Assembly: GCA_016717345.1 (NCBI GenBank)
Contig: JADKFR010000002.1
Coordinates: forward strand, 248,001 to 312,000
DNA from: Propionibacteriaceae bacterium
GTDB taxonomy: Bacteria > Actinomycetota > Actinomycetes > Propionibacteriales > Propionibacteriaceae
DNA: 64,000 nucleotides
Direction: 5' to 3'
Part shown: positions 40,447 to 50,287 of the stretch, piece by piece
How positions within the stretch are numbered: the stretch's first letter is position 1
Layout of the letters: every line of letters begins with the position of its first letter
Program-made: the position numbers and the translations under genes
The notes under the pieces: generated by a model
Seen by the model: the letters and a program-made list of their open reading frames with translations, nothing else
Databases searched by the model: none
What the model was told of the DNA's origin: nothing

Positions 40447-41720
40447 CAGCGCGGGGGGACGAGGGCTTCCCGACCACCCAGGTAGGGCCGCAGGGCGGGC
40501 GGCAGGTAGATCGAGCCGTCCGCCTGCTGATGGTTCTCCAGCAGCATGATGATGATGCGGGTCATCGCGCACAGGGTGCCGTTCAGCGTCGCGGCCGATC
40601 GCACCCCGCGGTCGTCGCGGATCCGGATGTTCAGCCGGCGCGCCTGGAATTCGGTGCAGTTCGACGTGGAGGTCACTTCGCGGTAGCGCCCCTGGGTGGG
40701 CAGCCAGCAGTAGCAGTCGAACTTGCGGGCAGCGCTCAGGCCCAGGTCGCCACTGGCGACGTCCAGCACCTGGTACGGCAGCTCGAGCGCGTCGAGGAAC
40801 TCCTTCTCGAAGCCCAGCAGCTTCGCATGCTCGGCTTCGGCCTGCTCCGGCTCGCAGTAGACGAACATCTCGACCTTGTCGAACCAGTGCACCCGGAAGA
40901 TGCCGCGGGTGTCCTTGCCGTACGAGCCCGCCTCCCGCCGGAAGCACGGGCTGTAGCCCGCGTAGTACCGGGGCAGGGTCGCGGCGTCCAGGATCTCCTC
41001 GGAGTGGTAGGCGGCCAGCGCCACCTCCGAGGTGCCCACCAGGTAGAGTTCGTCGGCGGGCAGGTGGTAGACATTCTCGGCGGCCTGGCCGAGAAAACCG
41101 GTGCCCTCCATGGCGGACGGTTTGACCAGCGCGGGCGGGAGCATCGGGGTGAAGCCCCACCCGAGCGCCTTGCTCATCGCCAGGTTGATCAGGGCCAACT
41201 CCAGTTGGGCCCCCAGGCCGGTCAGGAAGTAGAACCGGGAGCCCGACACCTTGGCACCCCGCTCCATGTCGATGGCTCCCAGCAGTTCGCCGAGTTCCAG
41301 GTGGTCGCGCGGGACGAAGCCCTCGGAGGCGAAGTCGCGGGGCGTCCCGACGCTCTCCAGGACGACGAAGTCGTCCTCACCGCCCCGCGGCACGTCCTCG
41401 AACACCAGGTTCGGCAGCGTCGTCATCAGCTCGTCGAAGTGGGCGCCCGCCCGGGTCGCGGCGGCCTCGGCGGCCTTGACGGCAGCCGCCAGGGCCCGGG
41501 TACGGGCCAGCAGTTCCTGCCGAGCCTCCCCCTGGGACGTGGCGACCTGCTTGCCGATCCCCTTCTGTTCAGCCCGCAGCGACTCGTAGGTCGCGATCGC
41601 CGCCCGCCGGTTGCCGTCCGCGGCCACCAGGTCGTCGACCAGCGCCAACGACTCCCCGCGGGCCTGTTGGGAACGTCGGATTCGGTCGGGGTCGGTGCGC
41701 AGCAGCTTCGGGTCGATCAC
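40446..41720 (-). CDS. serS: Seryl-tRNA synthetase
   Basis: The 424-residue protein begins with the family's MIDPKLLR start (here GTG) and an N-terminal tRNA-binding coiled coil (about residues 25-105). The class II core follows: motif 2 in CFRREAGSYGKDTRGIFRVH and motif 3 in LNGTLCAMTRIIIMLLENHQ. The serine pocket is in VTSTSNCTEFQARR. It charges tRNA-Ser and tRNA-Sec. Normal length. Confidence 0.98.
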   Translation of the reverse strand: MIDPKLLRTDPDRIRRSQQARGESLALVDDLVAADGNRRAAIATYESLRAEQKGIGKQVATSQGEARQELLARTRALAAAVKAAEAAATRAGAHFDELMTTLPNLVFEDVPRGGEDDFVVLESVGTPRDFASEGFVPRDHLELGELLGAIDMERGAKVSGSRFYFLTGLGAQLELALINLAMSKALGWGFTPMLPPALVKPSAMEGTGFLGQAAENVYHLPADELYLVGTSEVALAAYHSEEILDAATLPRYYAGYSPCFRREAGSYGKDTRGIFRVHWFDKVEMFVYCEPEQAEAEHAKLLGFEKEFLDALELPYQVLDVASGDLGLSAARKFDCYCWLPTQGRYREVTSTSNCTEFQARRLNIRIRDDRGVRSAATLNGTLCAMTRIIIMLLENHQQADGSIYLPPALRPYLGGREALVPPR

Positions 41721-41770
41721 GGTCCAAGAGCCTAGCGCGCGGGGCGCGACGGTCGCCGCGGGCCCGGCGG

Positions 41771-42685
41771 TCAGTCGTCCTCGGGGTTCACCAGGGTGGC
41801 GTACCAGTCCTTGGCAGCGCGGAAGTCCTCGTCGGTGAACCCCCAGCCGATGGTGGGTCGCACCCCGTCGGCCCGCGGATAGGACCCCAGGAAGATGACG
41901 TCCTCGCAGATCCGGTGCAGGCCGGCCATCGCCTCCGCCAGCCGGGGCTCGCGCAGGTGCCCCTCGGCGTCGATCGAGAAGCAGTAGTTGCCCAGCCCGG
42001 TCTTGGTCGGACGGGACTCGATCCGGCACAGGTTCACCCCGCGCCCGGAGAACTGCTCGAGGATCTCCAGCAGGGCGCCCGGCCGGTCGGCGTGCATGAA
42101 AGCCACCAGGGTGGTCTTGTCAGCGCCGGTCGGCTGAGGCGGGGGGGCCGGCTGGGAGACGAGCACGAAGCGGGTGACCGCCGAGGGGTTGTCGGCGATC
42201 CCGCTGGCCAGGGCGTTCAGGCCATACATCTCGCCGGCCACCCGGGCACACACCGCCGCGTCGAACTTCGACTCGGGGTCGCTGACCTCCAGGGCGGCGC
42301 CGGCCGTCGAGCCACCCTCGGTGATGGCTGCCCACGGAAGGTTCACCGCCAGCCAGTCCCGCACCTGGGCGGCGGCGTGCGGGTGGGTCAGTACCCGGCG
42401 GACGTCAGCCAGGGTGGTGCCCGGACGCGCGCACAGGTTGAACTCGACCCCCAGCAGCACCTCACGGACGATCATCAGGCGCTTGCCGCTGGACAGGTTG
42501 TCCAGCGTGACAGTGACGCCACCCTCGACGGAGTTCTCGATCGGCACCAGCGCGGCTTCGACGCGTCCGGCCCGGACGGCGTCCAGCGCCTCCACGACGG
42601 TCGCGAACGGCACCGCCGGCTGGTCGCTGAAGGACAGCAACGCCTGGTGGGTGAAGGTTCCAGCGGGTCCGAAGTATCCGAGCAC
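41771..42685 (-). CDS. pheA: Prephenate dehydratase
   Basis: The 304-residue protein starts YFGPAGTFTHQAL and has VPIENSVEGGVTVTLD. The catalytic TRF motif appears in NPSAVTRFVLVS. The C-terminal ACT domain has GALLEILEQFSGRGVNLCRIESRPTKTGLGNY, where phenylalanine binds as feedback inhibitor. It converts prephenate to phenylpyruvate. GTG start. It lies about 50 bp upstream of serS on the same strand, an order often seen in actinomycetes. Confidence 0.96.
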   Translation of the reverse strand: MLGYFGPAGTFTHQALLSFSDQPAVPFATVVEALDAVRAGRVEAALVPIENSVEGGVTVTLDNLSSGKRLMIVREVLLGVEFNLCARPGTTLADVRRVLTHPHAAAQVRDWLAVNLPWAAITEGGSTAGAALEVSDPESKFDAAVCARVAGEMYGLNALASGIADNPSAVTRFVLVSQPAPPPQPTGADKTTLVAFMHADRPGALLEILEQFSGRGVNLCRIESRPTKTGLGNYCFSIDAEGHLREPRLAEAMAGLHRICEDVIFLGSYPRADGVRPTIGWGFTDEDFRAAKDWYATLVNPEDD

Positions 42686-42735
42686 GGGCTCAGCCTAATG
42701 CGCTGGGCGGGCCGCCCCGGCGGCGGGTCAGCCCC

Positions 42736-44319
42736 TCAGTCGGTGGCGGGCGCGGTCGCGTGCCGCGCGGCGTGCCAGCGATGCCGCCACACCGACAGCG
42801 ACGGCAGCTCATGCCCGTCCCGCCACCACCACAGGACCACCATCACGATGACCAGGATTTGGGCGCCGCTGCACAGCACGTCGCGCACGACCCAGGCCGT
42901 CGCCTTCATGCCGTCGCTGAACTGGACGGCCCGTCCGGTCACGTAGGCCACCGACAGCCAGGCCCCACGCCACATCAGCAGCGCGTCCAGCCGGGTGGAG
43001 GCCAGCAGCGCCAGCGGCACCCACGCGGTGAGGTCGTACCAGCTCAGCGTGTAGGGGGAGGTGATCAGCCACGACACGGTGAGGATCGCCGCCGTCCGGA
43101 CGGCGATGGTCAGCGGCTCCCGCGTCGGATCGACGGACGGATCCGCCCCCGGGACGGCGGTCCAGGGCAGCACCCGCGACAGCATCCAGGCGATCGCGAT
43201 CATGCCGCCCCAGCCGAGCCAACCGATGATGGAACGGGCGACGAACTCCGGCATCACCCAGCTGAGGGCGGTGAAGAACGGCGGGGCCCAGGAGCCGGCC
43301 GAGATGTAGCCGGTGTTGCGCCCGGCGGCGAACAGGGCCCGCGGCACCCACAGCCCGTAGGCGAGCGCCAGCGGGATCGCCGCCCCGAGGACGAGGCCCA
43401 GCAGCTTGCGCCAGTCCCGGCGGTAACCCCACGCCATGGCGATGCCGTAGAAGACCAGGGACACCTTGATGGTGCCGGCCAGCCCGATCCCCAGGCCGGC
43501 CAGGAACGGGTGCTTGCGCAGGAACCACAGGCCCACCACCGCGAACACCAGGGTGAACGCCTCGTTGTGGGCGCCGGCGATGACCGACCAGATCATGATC
43601 GGGTTGAGCACGGTGAACAGCACCGCGCGGGTCTGCACCTCATGATCGGCGTGCGCCATCTTGACCACCAGGGCCCCGATCACCAGGAACGGGATCAGCG
43701 CCAGCATCTGCAGCCAGAACACGACATCGTGCATGTTCGGGCCGCCGAGCCAGGCGGCGAGCCATTGGCTGGCAGAGGCCACCGGCCCGTAGACGCTGGG
43801 GGTGTCCTGCCAGGGCCGTTCGGTCCAGATCAGGACGGGGTCGAACTGTTCGCGGAAGATGGTGGCCGGGGTGATGTCGTACGGGTTGAGCCCGAGCACC
43901 TGCAACCGTCCGTAGGCCGCGTACATCAGCACGTCCGCCGAGGTCAGCGGCGGCACCAGCGCGGTGAGGGTGCTGAGGCCGGCCCCCAGGGCGAACAGCT
44001 TGCGGTTGTTCGGACGCCAGCCCTCGCCGACAGCCCGCCAGGCGATCCACAGCCCGACCGCGCCGACGCTGAGGCCGAGCCACAGCAGCGGCACCACCAC
44101 CCACTCGCTCAGCCCGCTGAGGCTGACCGGCAGGTACCACGGCGGCAGCAGGGAGGTCCGCGGGCCGAGGGTGAGCGCCACCGGGGACGGCCCGGTGAAG
44201 GCGGTCAGGATGGTGGTCACGGCGCTGAGGGTGATCAGCCCGACGCCGAGCCGCGGGTTCCGCGTCCAGGCGGCCGCCAGGACAGCGCGGAGCAGCGACC
44301 GTCCCGGGACGTCCAGCAT
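42736..44319 (-). CDS. MptB-like polyprenol-phosphomannose-dependent mannosyltransferase
   Basis: The 527-residue membrane protein has about 12 helices. Its first extracytoplasmic loop carries the acidic SADVLMYAAYGRLQVLGLNPYD, and a later loop reads DTPSVYGP. This pattern fits the GT-C MptA/MptB family, which uses polyprenyl-phosphate mannose to extend alpha-1,6-mannan of lipomannans outside the membrane. ATG start. The role in lipomannan or other cell-envelope mannan is family inference. 51 bp separate it from pheA. Confidence 0.8.
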   Translation of the reverse strand: MLDVPGRSLLRAVLAAAWTRNPRLGVGLITLSAVTTILTAFTGPSPVALTLGPRTSLLPPWYLPVSLSGLSEWVVVPLLWLGLSVGAVGLWIAWRAVGEGWRPNNRKLFALGAGLSTLTALVPPLTSADVLMYAAYGRLQVLGLNPYDITPATIFREQFDPVLIWTERPWQDTPSVYGPVASASQWLAAWLGGPNMHDVVFWLQMLALIPFLVIGALVVKMAHADHEVQTRAVLFTVLNPIMIWSVIAGAHNEAFTLVFAVVGLWFLRKHPFLAGLGIGLAGTIKVSLVFYGIAMAWGYRRDWRKLLGLVLGAAIPLALAYGLWVPRALFAAGRNTGYISAGSWAPPFFTALSWVMPEFVARSIIGWLGWGGMIAIAWMLSRVLPWTAVPGADPSVDPTREPLTIAVRTAAILTVSWLITSPYTLSWYDLTAWVPLALLASTRLDALLMWRGAWLSVAYVTGRAVQFSDGMKATAWVVRDVLCSGAQILVIVMVVLWWWRDGHELPSLSVWRHRWHAARHATAPATD

Positions 44320-44488
44320 GGGGTCACTCCTGGTGTGAGGGCACCGGGCGCAGGGTGCCTCCGGTGAGGACAGGCTAGCCGCTGCCCGGGACCGGACCCG
44401 CCCTGGTTCACGGGCGTCACCGGACCGTTACCTGCGCCCGGCGGGCCGGGGCACTGACCGTCCCCGGGCGTGGGCCAGCGGCGATCGG

Positions 44489-45352
44489 CTACTTCAGAAG
44501 CCGTGACAACCGTCGATCGGCCAGGGGCTTGCCGCCGGTCTGGCAGGTGGGGCAGTACTGCAGGGAGGAATCCGCGAACGACACCTCGGCGATCGTGGCA
44601 CCGCAGACCGGGCAGGCCTGACCGGTCCGCCCATGGACGCGCAGGTTGAGCTTCTTGTCGCCCTTGAGGTCTTTGGCCGCCAGGCCGCGGGAGCGTTCGA
44701 TGGCCTCGGCCAACTCGCCCCGGATCGCCGCGTACAGGCGTTCCTGTTCCTCGGGGCTGAGCCCGTTGGCGGGCTTGAACGGGCTGAGCCGGGCGGCGTG
44801 CAGGATCTCGTCGGAGTAGGCGTTGCCGATCCCGGCGATGATGCGCTGGTCGCGCAGCACGCCCTTGAGCTGAGAGCGTCCGGCGTGCTGAAGGATCCCC
44901 GCGAGCGCCTGCGGGGTGAAGTCGTCGGCCAGCGGGTCGGGGCCGAGCGAGACGATGCCCGGCACCTCATCGAGGCTTGTCACCGCGTAGATCGCCAGCC
45001 GCTTCTGGGTTCCCGCCTCGGTGAGGTCGAACCCGCTGCCGTCGTCGAACCCGAGCCGGAAGGCGAGCGGTCCCCGTCCGGGCCGCGCGGGGCTCACCGG
45101 CAGCGACTCGCGCCAGGTCAACCAGCCGGCCCGGGCCAGGTGGAAGGCCAGGAACACCCCGCCCACCTCCAGCACCACGAACTTGCCGCGCCGCGTCACC
45201 GCGTCGACCTCGAGCCCCTGCAACGCCGACAACGGCAGGGCCACGGTCTTCAGGCAGGCGAACGCCACCAGTTCGGTGCGGGCGACCGTCCGTCCCAGGC
45301 AGGCTTGGGCGAGGAATCCTCGCAGGGCTTCAACCTCCGGCAGTTCCGGCAT
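44489..45352 (-). CDS. Fpg-type DNA glycosylase
   Basis: The 287-residue protein begins MPELPEVEALRGFL (the MutM/Fpg start, with catalytic Pro2). It has TRRGKFVVLEV, the helix-two-turn-helix IAGIGNAYSDEILHAA, and a C-terminal zinc finger CPVCG...QYCPTCQ. It should excise oxidised purines. It is a second family member beside the Nei-type enzyme in the repair island; the PELPE start sets it apart from PEGDT. A 169-bp gap to the mannosyltransferase start holds nothing I recognise. Confidence 0.88.
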   Translation of the reverse strand: MPELPEVEALRGFLAQACLGRTVARTELVAFACLKTVALPLSALQGLEVDAVTRRGKFVVLEVGGVFLAFHLARAGWLTWRESLPVSPARPGRGPLAFRLGFDDGSGFDLTEAGTQKRLAIYAVTSLDEVPGIVSLGPDPLADDFTPQALAGILQHAGRSQLKGVLRDQRIIAGIGNAYSDEILHAARLSPFKPANGLSPEEQERLYAAIRGELAEAIERSRGLAAKDLKGDKKLNLRVHGRTGQACPVCGATIAEVSFADSSLQYCPTCQTGGKPLADRRLSRLLK

Positions 45353-45403
45353 GGACGGATTGTAGGCGCCGGCACCCGCGTCCGTCGCTGCCCCAGGGAC
45401 GCG

Positions 45404-46078
45404 TCAGCGCCCCGGCCAGGCCGCTTCGGGGACGCTGAGCACCTCGTCCAGCAACGTCAGGTACTCCTCGCGGTCGACCTCGATCACCCCGAGGCTGGCG
45501 AGGTGGTCTGTCTGCCACTGGACGTCGATCACCCGATCGGAGGAGTAGTCGTCCGACAACAGCTCCACCAGGGCCAGCAGCGCCACCTTGGAGGCGTCGC
45601 GCCCGTAGCGGGGATCGTGGAACATCGACTCCCCCGCGAAGAGGCCGCCGAGCCCGACCCCGTACAAGCCACCCACCAGGCGACCGGCCGAGTCCCAGGT
45701 CTCGACCGAGTGGACGTGACCGCTGCGGTGCAGGTCGGTGTAGACCCCCTCGATCTCGTGGTCGATCCACCCGGATTCGCGGGTCGGGTCGGCGCAGCCG
45801 GCCAGCACCGCCTCGAACGCCTGGTCGACGGTCGTGGTGTACCGCTTGGCGGCCTGACGCAGCGAGCGGGTGACGCGCAGTCCGTCCACCGGCAGGATCC
45901 CGCGCCGCATCGGCGACCACCAGCCCATCTCGCGGAAGCCGGAGCCGTGCAACGGCATCGGGAAGGCGCCGCAACGGTAGGCAGCCAGGGTGAGCCCGGG
46001 GTCGAACTCCTCCGAGAACGCGATCAGGTCCTGCGCAGGCCAGTCCTGGGGAGGACCGAAGACCGACGGGTGCCGCAT
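45404..46078 (-). CDS. aat: Leucyl/phenylalanyl-tRNA-protein transferase
   Basis: The 224-residue protein has AYRCGAFPMPL and WWSPMRRGILPVDGLRVTRSLR. It also has ESGWIDHEIEGVYTDLHRSGHVHSVETWD, GGLYGVGLGGLFAGESMFH and DVQWQTDHLASLG, all landmarks of Aat. It attaches Leu or Phe to N-terminal Lys/Arg of proteins, marking them for ClpS-ClpAP-type degradation. I chose the ATG at 46078 by family start. It is divergent from the EcsC gene. Confidence 0.95.
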   Translation of the reverse strand: MRHPSVFGPPQDWPAQDLIAFSEEFDPGLTLAAYRCGAFPMPLHGSGFREMGWWSPMRRGILPVDGLRVTRSLRQAAKRYTTTVDQAFEAVLAGCADPTRESGWIDHEIEGVYTDLHRSGHVHSVETWDSAGRLVGGLYGVGLGGLFAGESMFHDPRYGRDASKVALLALVELLSDDYSSDRVIDVQWQTDHLASLGVIEVDREEYLTLLDEVLSVPEAAWPGR

Positions 46079-46156
46079 GGCGCGATTCTCCCACCCCCGA
46101 CCGGCAACGCCGCGCCGCGCGCTGCGTAGGCTGGGGAGGTCGAGGAAGGACGCCCC

Positions 46157-46840
46157 ATGGCAGCAGTCGGTGACTTCAGCAAGCAGATCGTCGCACGGAC
46201 CCCGGAGGTGGCCGGCGGCCTGCTTCGCCAGATCATCGAGTTCGCGATCGACGGCAACACCGCCTTCCCCGGAGCGAAGGCGACCGCAGCCCGCAAGTTG
46301 CAGGACAAGAGCGACCGCGAGGCCGCGATCGACGCGCTGATCAGCTCCCACATCGCGCTGGCGTCGGCGCAGGGGTTCGTCACCAGCGTGGGCGGGCTGA
46401 TCACGCTGCCGGTCGGGCTGCCGGCCAACATCGCCGGGCTGGCCGTTCTCGGGGTGCGGATGATCGCCTCGATCGCCCACCTGCGCGGCTACGACGTCGA
46501 GGACCGCCGGGTGCGCGTCGCCCTCACCCTGGCCCTGCTGGGGGAGGACGAGGTCCGCAGGCTGATCACCGAGGGCAAGCTGCCCACCACGCCGTTGGCG
46601 GTCGCCACCGCCCCGGTGTTCGACCCCGACCTGGAGCGGGCCATCAGTGAGCGCGTGATGGGCTCGCTGGCCGGACGGCTGGGCGGCAAGCACCTGGCGG
46701 TGGTCGTGGTGCGCCGGATCCCCCTGGTGGGCGGCGGCGTCGGGGCCGCGGTGGACGGCTGGCTCACCTTCGGTCTGGGGTCCTACGCCAAGCGTGAGTT
46801 CGTGGCACGCCAAGCCCTCACCCGCTTCAGCGAGGACTGA
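46157..46840 (+). CDS. EcsC-family protein
   Basis: The 227-residue protein has hydrophobic glycine-rich stretches (VTSVGGLITLPVGLPANIAGLAVLGVRMIASIAHLRGYD) typical of the EcsC family (Pfam PF12787), which is membrane-associated and of unknown function. The C-terminus has another glycine-rich segment near VRRIPLVGGGVGAAVDGW. The ATG has AGGAAGGA upstream, a strong ribosome-binding site. It is divergent from aat and convergent with alr. Confidence 0.8.
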   Translation: MAAVGDFSKQIVARTPEVAGGLLRQIIEFAIDGNTAFPGAKATAARKLQDKSDREAAIDALISSHIALASAQGFVTSVGGLITLPVGLPANIAGLAVLGVRMIASIAHLRGYDVEDRRVRVALTLALLGEDEVRRLITEGKLPTTPLAVATAPVFDPDLERAISERVMGSLAGRLGGKHLAVVVVRRIPLVGGGVGAAVDGWLTFGLGSYAKREFVARQALTRFSED

Positions 46841-46868
46841 GCGAGCGACGTCCCCTGGAACCTCGGCC

Positions 46869-47984
46869 TCAGCGGTAGGCCCGCGCGACCCGGCGGTTGA
46901 TCAGGCAGGTGACCTCGTAGGTGATCGTGCCCATCAGGGCGGCGAGTTCCGCGACGGTGATCTGTTCGTCGCCGCTGCTGCCCACCACCACGACCTCGTC
47001 CCCCACCGCCACGGTGGGTTCGGGGCCCAGGTCGAGCATCGTCTGGTCCATGCAGACCCGACCCGCGATCGGGTAGCTGCGACCGCCGATCAGCATCCGT
47101 CCGCGGTTCGACAGGGCCCGGGAGAAGCCGTCGCCGTACCCGATCGGCACCGTCGCGATCCAGGTGTCGCGCGGGGCCGTCCAGGTGCGCCCGTAACTCA
47201 CGGTCTCGCCGGCGGCCACCGGCTTGGTGAACACCACGCGGCTCCGCCATTCCAGTCCCGGCAGCAGCGGCAGGGTCCGGGGGCAGGCCGGGTCGGGGTA
47301 GCTGCCGTAGATCATCACGCCCGGCCGGACCAGGTCGAACCAGGAAGCCGGGTGCGCCAAGACCCCGCCGGAGTTCGCCAGGTGCTTCAGCAACGGACCC
47401 CTGGCAGCCTCCACGTCGGCGGCGACTCCGGCGAACCGGGCGATCTGGGCGGTCGTGAACTCGTCGCCGCTGGGTGAATCCGAGATCGGCAGGTGGGACA
47501 TCAGCCCGGCCAGCCGCAACCCCGGGGTGGCGTCGATCCGCATCGCGAGCCCCACCGCGGCCGCCGGTTCGCAGCCGATCCGGCGCATCCCGGTGTCGAC
47601 CTTGAGATGGACGACGGCCTGGCGCCCGACGCCGGCGGCAGCCGCCGCGGCTTCGTCGCATGAGGCTTCGTCCACCACCACGAGCTGCAGGTCGTGCGCG
47701 AGCGCCTCCCACACCTCGGGCCCCCGGGCCACGGAGAGCTTCAGGATCGGCAGGCCGATCCCGGCCTGCCGCAACTCGACGCCTTCGGCGACGGTGGCCA
47801 CCCCCAGCACGTCAGCGGCCTGCGTCGCCTCGATCCGGCGGGCCACCTCGACCGCGCCGTGGCCGTAGGCGTCCGCCTTCACCGCGGCGAGCACCTGGCG
47901 GTGTCCCACGCGTCCGCGGATCGCAGCCAGGTTCGCCTCGATGTGGTCGAGGCGGGTGGTGGCCAGCGTGGGCGGCTCGATCAT
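46869..47984 (-). CDS. alr: Alanine racemase
   Basis: The 371-residue fold-type III PLP enzyme has VLAAVKADAYGHGAVEVA with the PLP lysine (Lys36), VHLKVDTGMRRIG, VRPGVMIYGSYP and VPIGYGDGFSRALSNRG with the catalytic Tyr. It interconverts L- and D-alanine for peptidoglycan. The ATG at 47984 overlaps the sulfurtransferase stop by 4 nt (ATGA), so the two are translationally linked. Confidence 0.96.
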   Translation of the reverse strand: MIEPPTLATTRLDHIEANLAAIRGRVGHRQVLAAVKADAYGHGAVEVARRIEATQAADVLGVATVAEGVELRQAGIGLPILKLSVARGPEVWEALAHDLQLVVVDEASCDEAAAAAAGVGRQAVVHLKVDTGMRRIGCEPAAAVGLAMRIDATPGLRLAGLMSHLPISDSPSGDEFTTAQIARFAGVAADVEAARGPLLKHLANSGGVLAHPASWFDLVRPGVMIYGSYPDPACPRTLPLLPGLEWRSRVVFTKPVAAGETVSYGRTWTAPRDTWIATVPIGYGDGFSRALSNRGRMLIGGRSYPIAGRVCMDQTMLDLGPEPTVAVGDEVVVVGSSGDEQITVAELAALMGTITYEVTCLINRRVARAYR

Positions 47985-48835
47985 GCGCCCAGTTCCGCGG
48001 GACGGCCGGGGTCGCTCGACCACCCCGACCATGAGGGGGGATAGAGCGTGGCCTCGACCCCGAGGGTGGCGGCGGCGATGATCACCTGGGTGGCCGAGAC
48101 CCCCGAGCCGCAGTAGACGGCCACCGGGGTGTCGGCCGGCAGGTCAAGCAGCTCGCTCAGCGCGTCGGGGTCGGGCAGGGTGCCGTCCGCGGCGAAGAAC
48201 CCGCTCACCGGACGGTTGACGGCTCCCGGGATGTGCCCGGCCCGCGGATCGATCGGCTCGACCTCACCGCGGAACCGCTGGGGGGCCCGGACGTCGATCA
48301 CGGTCCCGTCGAAGGCGGCCAGTCCGTCGGCGTCCACCTGCGCCAGGTGGCCGAGGGACAGCGCGACCGGTTCGAGGGCCGGCAGTTCGTGGTCGCCGGC
48401 CTCCAGGGCGCCCCCGGCGGCCTGCCAGGCGGTGATGCCGCCGTCCAGTACCCGGACGTCCAGCCCCGCGTCCCGCAACACCCACCAGGCGCGACCGGCG
48501 GCGAAGCTGCCCGGCTCGTCATAGACCAGCAGCGGTTGCCGGGTGTCGATTCCCGCCGCAGCCAGCCCGGCGGCCAGCCGTTGGGCGTCCGGCAAGGGGT
48601 GACGGCCCAAGGTGGGTTGGGCGGCCGGTCCCGTCAGCACGGTTTCGAGGTCGACGAACCGGGCTCCGGGCAGGTGTCCGGCCCGATAGGCCGCCCGTCC
48701 CGCCTCCCGGGGCCCGGTGAGCTGCCACCGCACGTCCAGCAGGTGCGGGGCGACTCCGGCAGCCAACATCGACTGGAGCTCCGCGGCGCTGACCAGCACG
48801 CGGGCGCGCGCCGCAAGGGAGGAGGTCTGGGTCAC
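47981..48835 (-). CDS. Two-domain sulfurtransferase (rhodanese)
   Basis: The 284-residue protein has tandem rhodanese domains: an inactive N-terminal one and a C-terminal one with the active-site loop AVYCGSGVSATQ (Cys242) and conserved VIDVRAPQRFRGE...AGHIPGA. It is similar in layout to SseA-type thiosulfate or 3-mercaptopyruvate sulfurtransferases, and the loop CGSGVSA favours 3-mercaptopyruvate. GTG start. It is overlapped by alr downstream and lies 9 nt after the E2 gene stop, so it may belong to the same transcript as the dehydrogenase operon. Confidence 0.92.
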   Translation of the reverse strand: MTQTSSLAARARVLVSAAELQSMLAAGVAPHLLDVRWQLTGPREAGRAAYRAGHLPGARFVDLETVLTGPAAQPTLGRHPLPDAQRLAAGLAAAGIDTRQPLLVYDEPGSFAAGRAWWVLRDAGLDVRVLDGGITAWQAAGGALEAGDHELPALEPVALSLGHLAQVDADGLAAFDGTVIDVRAPQRFRGEVEPIDPRAGHIPGAVNRPVSGFFAADGTLPDPDALSELLDLPADTPVAVYCGSGVSATQVIIAAATLGVEATLYPPSWSGWSSDPGRPAELGA

Positions 48836-48844
48836 CCCTGAACT

Positions 48845-50278
48845 CTAGAACAGCATCGCCAGGCCGGGATCGCCCATGATCGTGGCGACGTCGGCCAGGA
48901 ACTTGGAGCCCATCTCACCGTCGACCAGGCGATGGTCGAAGGTCAGGGCGACCGTGCACACCGAGCGGGGCTCGATGCGTTCGTCGGCACCCTCACCGAC
49001 CACCCAGGGACGGCGCACGATCGTGCCGAGGCACATGATGGCGGCCTCGCCCGGATTCATGATCGGGGTGCCCGCGTCGATGCCGAAGACGCCGACGTTG
49101 GTGATGGTGAAGGTGCCCAGGGCGAGGTGCCCGGGTTGCACCTTGCCCTGCTTGGCGATCGCCACCATCTCGTTCAGCGCGGTGGCGAGTTCCAGCAGGT
49201 TGAGCTGGTTCGCCTTCTTGATGTTCGGGACCACCAGGCCGCGCGGGGTCGCCGCGGCGATCCCGAGGTTCACGTCCCGATGCAGGATGATCTCCTCGGT
49301 GGCCTCGTCGAAGCTGGAGTTGATCTCGGGGTTGCGGGCGATGGCCAGGCAGGCCGCCTTGGCGAAGACCAGCAGCGGCGAGACCCGCAGCCCCTGGAAC
49401 TCACGGCGGGCCTTCAACGCCTCGATCAACTCCACCGAGCGCGTGACATCCACCTCGACCCAGGCGGTCGCCTGCGGGACGTTGAGCGAGGCCGTCATCG
49501 ACCGGAACATCTCGCGCCGGACCCCGCGCAGCGGGAGGCGCTTCTCCACCGCCGACGGCGGCGTCACCCGTCCCTGCTCGCCGGCGGCGGCGATCACGTC
49601 CTCGTGGGTGATCAGGCCGCCCGGCCCCGTCCCCCGCACCGCGCCGAGGTCGACGCCGAGGTCGCGCGCCACCCGGCGAACCGGGGGCTTGGCGAGCGGC
49701 GGACGGGGGATCTGCCCGCCCCCGGTGGGCTGGCCGGGAGGTGGGAGCGTGTCCCCCGAGGGCTTGGAGTTCAGCTTGGCCGACGGGGTGACCTCGTCGA
49801 CGCGGCGAGAGACCGGCTTGTCGGTGTCGTAGGAATCGTGCACCTGGCCGGTTTCGGGGACGGTCGCTGCCGCGCGGGCCTTGCGGGGCCGGCGGGTCAC
49901 CGACCCGGCCTTCGCGCCGTAGCCGACCAGCATCGCGGTCGCGGACGGCTCGGCGGGCGGCTCGGGCGGCGCGTCGCTCCCCAGTGCTGGCTCGCCGTTC
50001 GAGTCCTGCACCTCACCGGTGACGACAGCACCCGGCGCCTCGCCGGCACCCGCGATCCGGATGATCAGCGTCCCCACCGCCACCGTGTCACCCTCGGCCA
50101 CCAGCAGTTCGGCCACGGTTCCGGCGTAGGGGCTCGGCAGTTCGACCAGGGACTTGGCGGTCTCGATCTCGAGCAGGATGTCGTTGACCGCGACGGTGTC
50201 ACCCACCGCCACCCGCCACGACACGATCTCGGCCTCAAGCAGGCCTTCGCCCGGGTCCGGAAGCTTGAACTCGTACAT
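48845..50278 (-). CDS. Dihydrolipoamide acyltransferase (E2) of a 2-oxoacid dehydrogenase
   Basis: The 477-residue protein has one lipoyl domain (Lys42 in EIETAKSLVELP), a long Pro/Ala/charged linker, a peripheral-subunit-binding domain (PPVRRVARDLGVDLGAVRGTGPGGLITHEDV, about 205-240) and the catalytic core ending in the FDHRLVDGEMGSKFL active site. The single lipoyl domain and gene order suit a branched-chain 2-oxoacid dehydrogenase, though a pyruvate-type complex is possible. It follows the E1beta gene by 9 nt. Confidence 0.93.
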   Translation of the reverse strand: MYEFKLPDPGEGLLEAEIVSWRVAVGDTVAVNDILLEIETAKSLVELPSPYAGTVAELLVAEGDTVAVGTLIIRIAGAGEAPGAVVTGEVQDSNGEPALGSDAPPEPPAEPSATAMLVGYGAKAGSVTRRPRKARAAATVPETGQVHDSYDTDKPVSRRVDEVTPSAKLNSKPSGDTLPPPGQPTGGGQIPRPPLAKPPVRRVARDLGVDLGAVRGTGPGGLITHEDVIAAAGEQGRVTPPSAVEKRLPLRGVRREMFRSMTASLNVPQATAWVEVDVTRSVELIEALKARREFQGLRVSPLLVFAKAACLAIARNPEINSSFDEATEEIILHRDVNLGIAAATPRGLVVPNIKKANQLNLLELATALNEMVAIAKQGKVQPGHLALGTFTITNVGVFGIDAGTPIMNPGEAAIMCLGTIVRRPWVVGEGADERIEPRSVCTVALTFDHRLVDGEMGSKFLADVATIMGDPGLAMLF

Positions 50279-50287
50279 GGCGTCCTC